Of a stretch of 49,510 nucleotides of DNA, positions 46,382 to 49,510 are shown piece by piece. The notes below the pieces were generated by a model. The model saw nothing but the letters and a program-made list of their open reading frames with translations, ran no database searches and was not told the DNA's origin. The position numbers were made by a program, and so were the translations under genes. Source of the stretch: an uncultured Bacteroidota bacterium (GTDB taxonomy: Bacteria; Bacteroidota; Bacteroidia; Bacteroidales; Bacteroidaceae); NCBI GenBank assembly GCA_947168315.1, contig CAMVLL010000007.1:1-49510 (forward strand). Direction: 5' to 3'. Numbering within the stretch: position 1 is the stretch's first letter; every line of letters begins with the position of its first letter.

Positions 46382-47119
46382 ATGAAAAAAATTATCATCG
46401 CTTTGCTGGCTATCGTTTGCGTTTCCTGTCAAACAGCAGTCCAGGATAATCCTCTTAAAGATAAGATTATACTATTCGTATATGGCGGATGGGATGGTCA
46501 TCAGCCCAAACAGTGTCACGACTTTTTAAAGCCATGGCTGGAAGAGCAAGGAGCTATCGTTTATTCTAGCCAGAGTCTGAATTCTTATACCGACAAAGAA
46601 CTTATGGGAAAGGTGGATCTGATAATCCAAACCTGGACCATGGGGAACATTTCTGCTGAACAAGAAAGAGCTCTGACAGAAGCTGTACGTAACGGTGTAG
46701 GACTAGCTGGATGGCATGGTGGATTGGGTGACGCTTTCCGTAACAATACTGAATATCAGTTTATGGTAGGCGGTCAATGGGTTGCTCATCCAGGAGGAAA
46801 GGTTGACTATGATGTGGATATCGTAGACAAAAAAGACCCCGTTACAAAAGGTCTGAAAAAATTCCATATGCAATCTGAACAGTATTATATGCATGTTGAT
46901 CCAGGTGTAAAAGTTTTGGCAACAACAACTTTCGACGATGAGCATGCTTCCTGGATAAAAGGCGTAGTAATGCCAGTGGTATGGAAAAAATACTATGGGA
47001 AAGGACGTGTCTTCTATTCTTCACTATGTCACGACGTGAACGATTTCAAAGTTCCCGAAGCATTCGAAATCATGAAACGTGGAATAGAATGGGCTGCTCT
47101 TTCTAAGGAAGGGAAGTAA
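46382..47119 (+). CDS. ThuA-like lipoprotein
   Basis: A 245-residue lipoprotein (MKKIIIALLAIVCVSC) with a ThuA domain (PF06283-type, class-I glutamine amidotransferase-like fold): FVYGGWDGHQPKQC, GLAGWHGGLGDAF, VGGQWVAHPG, EQYYMHVDPGVKVLA, GKGRVFYSSLCHD. ThuA was named for trehalose and maltitol use in rhizobia and is often found with keto-sugar enzymes. With the TIM-barrel partner upstream, a role in modified-sugar processing is plausible but unproven. A terminator-like hairpin follows at 47170. Confidence 0.85.
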   Translation: MKKIIIALLAIVCVSCQTAVQDNPLKDKIILFVYGGWDGHQPKQCHDFLKPWLEEQGAIVYSSQSLNSYTDKELMGKVDLIIQTWTMGNISAEQERALTEAVRNGVGLAGWHGGLGDAFRNNTEYQFMVGGQWVAHPGGKVDYDVDIVDKKDPVTKGLKKFHMQSEQYYMHVDPGVKVLATTTFDDEHASWIKGVVMPVVWKKYYGKGRVFYSSLCHDVNDFKVPEAFEIMKRGIEWAALSKEGK

Positions 47120-47169
47120 AAACATACCATTCTAGGGGAAAGACATCAGACACGATTCTGGAAAAGACT

Positions 47170-47226
47170 TGAGTCTTGCCGTACAGCATAACAATGTATA
47201 CGACAAGACTCATTTCTTTTTCTGCA
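47170..47226 (+). terminator. Terminator after the ThuA-like gene
   Basis: A 9-bp perfect stem TGAGTCTTG (47170-47178) / CAAGACTCA (47204-47212) with a 25-base partly paired loop, followed by a T-rich tract (TTTCTTTTTCT). It lies in the 283-bp gap before the CE1 gene, which otherwise holds only that gene's promoter. Confidence 0.7.
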
Positions 47227-47339
47227 TAAATGAAGCCTCTACTGTCCTTTCCCAAAGATAATCATTAATAAAATACCAAGAAGATTTCAAGTCCTTCAAA
47301 GAATACCTGATGAAAATATAAAAAATGAGTCATTTATGC

Positions 47340-47370
47340 TTGGATAAAAGGTAAATTATGTTTAACTTTG
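47340..47370 (+). promoter_or_regulatory. Promoter of the CE1-type esterase gene
   Basis: TTG at 47340-47342, 20-bp spacer, TAACTTTG at 47363-47370, an exact -7 match, about 32 bp before the ATG at 47403. Confidence 0.65.
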
Positions 47371-47390
47371 GATTAGCATAATAAATCTAA

Positions 47391-48569
<1,179 letters not shown>

Positions 48570-48594
48570 AAAAAAAGAATATCATTCATAGAAA

Positions 48595-48624
48595 GGAAGA
48601 CGCGAAGAATCGCGTCTTCCTTAT
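48595..48624 (+). terminator. Hairpin after the CE1-type esterase gene
   Basis: Perfect 11-bp stem GGAAGACGCGA / TCGCGTCTTCC with a 4-base loop; the T tract after it is weak. Confidence 0.6.
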
Positions 48625-48689
48625 ATTTATCAAGAATTAACCACGAAATATTGTGAGAATAAAAACATCTTACCTGAAAACATTAAGTT

Positions 48690-49510
48690 ATGAGATTATT
48701 TTCCAACATCATCCTGACAACAGCATTATATATGTTTTGTTGCATCAGTCAAGCTGCTACTCCAAAATCTTTTGAACGGAAAGATACAAAATCCAGAACA
48801 AACACAGTGAAATTCGAAACGTACTCATGGGATTTCGGTACCATTTACTCCTCAAAAGGAGCAGTCAGTCATACTTTCACACTTAAGAATGAATCTCCAA
48901 TTCCCGTAAAGATCAGTCGTCAAGTAGGTAGTTGCGAATGTATACAAGCTCATTACACTGACAAAGCCATTGCTCCTGGAGATGCCTCAGAGATAATAGT
49001 AACTTTAAAGCCGAATGTTATCGGCCAAACCTACCGACATGTGGAACTTATTGACCAAAACGGAAAGAGTCTAGGTGCATTAGAGGTGAAAGCCAACGTA
49101 AAAGAGGGTATCGGACCAAATAAGTTCCCGTTCCAAGACACAAGTCTTAGCAATCAAGAAAGAGTAGAAAACCTAATATCTCTTCTCACTCCAGAAGAAA
49201 AAGTAGGCCTTATGATGAATAAAGCCATATCTGTTGATCGACTTGGCATACCTTCCTATAACTGGTGGAGCGAAGCATGTCACGGTATTGTTCAGAATGG
49301 CTACACCGTATTCCCTCAACCTATCGGCATGGCAGCAGCCTTCGACAAACAGATGATATACGATGTTTTCAGTTCTGTCTCCGATGAGGCAAGAGCCAAT
49401 TGGAATCGTTCAAATCACAACATTATGAACGTGCCAATGGGGACCATCTACTACCCCGGCAATCCTGAACTGAGTTTCTGGTGCCCCAATGTCAACATCT
49501 TCCGCGATCC
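48690..49510 (+). CDS. DUF1573-GH3 fusion, 3'-truncated by window edge
   Basis: The visible 273 residues open with an exported N-terminus (signal cleaved near residue 22). Residues about 41-135 form a DUF1573/Ig-like domain (YSWDFGTIYSS, HTFTLKNES, SCECI, PGDASEIIVTL). From residue 148 a GH3 catalytic domain begins (FPFQDTSLSNQERVENLISLLTPEEKV in two runs, then YNWWSEACHGI and FPQPIGMAAAFD), of the type found in Bacteroidetes beta-xylosidases and glucosidases. The nucleophile and C-terminal domains are beyond the window end. DUF1573 domains usually occur alone, so the pairing is unusual. The start codon is the ATG at 48690. Confidence 0.85.
   Translation, partial: MRLFSNIILTTALYMFCCISQAATPKSFERKDTKSRTNTVKFETYSWDFGTIYSSKGAVSHTFTLKNESPIPVKISRQVGSCECIQAHYTDKAIAPGDASEIIVTLKPNVIGQTYRHVELIDQNGKSLGALEVKANVKEGIGPNKFPFQDTSLSNQERVENLISLLTPEEKVGLMMNKAISVDRLGIPSYNWWSEACHGIVQNGYTVFPQPIGMAAAFDKQMIYDVFSSVSDEARANWNRSNHNIMNVPMGTIYYPGNPELSFWCPNVNIFRD

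Overview
The window comes from a member of the Bacteroidales (Bacteroidetes), probably a gut or rumen glycan degrader. The reasons are: many Bacteroidetes-type lipoproteins (Cys shortly after a hydrophobic N-terminus), -7 boxes of the TAnnTTTG type with a TTTG-like -33 box 19-20 bp upstream instead of E. coli-type promoters, a Ser-type sulfatase, and families typical of this order (GH127/DUF1680, GH106, DUF4377, YugP, M13, Bacteroidetes-type PurF paralogue). The genus cannot be fixed from the sequence alone.

Layout. (1) 1-7697, plus strand: a tightly packed nitrogen/nucleotide operon, pyrG (5'-truncated by the window edge), a PurF-like amidotransferase, carA, a carB that stops after its first half, and asnB. 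Every gene is a glutamine amidotransferase or the partner of one. (2) 7778-11048: an S9 peptidase, a DUF4377-like lipoprotein and a small Lys/Thr-rich basic protein. (3) 11144-23458: secreted carbohydrate-active enzymes, namely a GH50-like clan-A hydrolase, a GH9 protein, a small esterase, a cyclophilin-like lipoprotein, a GH106-GH127 pair and a sulfatase (with a YugP peptidase). (4) 24411-32953: an AraC regulator, an ABC-F/M13 peptidase pair, a Nudix hydrolase with an attenuator-like leader, and a minus-strand unit of a GH43-like lipoprotein, a WYL regulator and two small membrane proteins. (5) 33044-36444: groES-groEL and hisS. (6) 36612-36711: a striking 22-bp-period repeat array upstream of a four-gene operon (36821-43423: GH3, lipoprotein flavodoxin, CotH kinase-like, parallel beta-helix). 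(7) 43480-49510: a type-B carboxylesterase, a Tat-exported TIM-barrel protein plus ThuA-like pair, a CE1-type esterase, and the start of a DUF1573-GH3 fusion.

Working together: the first block directs glutamine nitrogen into CTP, PRPP-derived amine, carbamoyl phosphate and asparagine. Most of the rest looks like extracytoplasmic plant or algal polysaccharide side-chain removal (rhamnose, arabinose, fucose-like, sulfate, feruloyl/acetyl esters, beta-glucosides), but no SusC/SusD pair is present. The most unexplained signals are the 22-bp repeat array, the half-length carB, the sRNA-like leader before the Nudix gene, and the GH3-flavodoxin-CotH-beta-helix operon.
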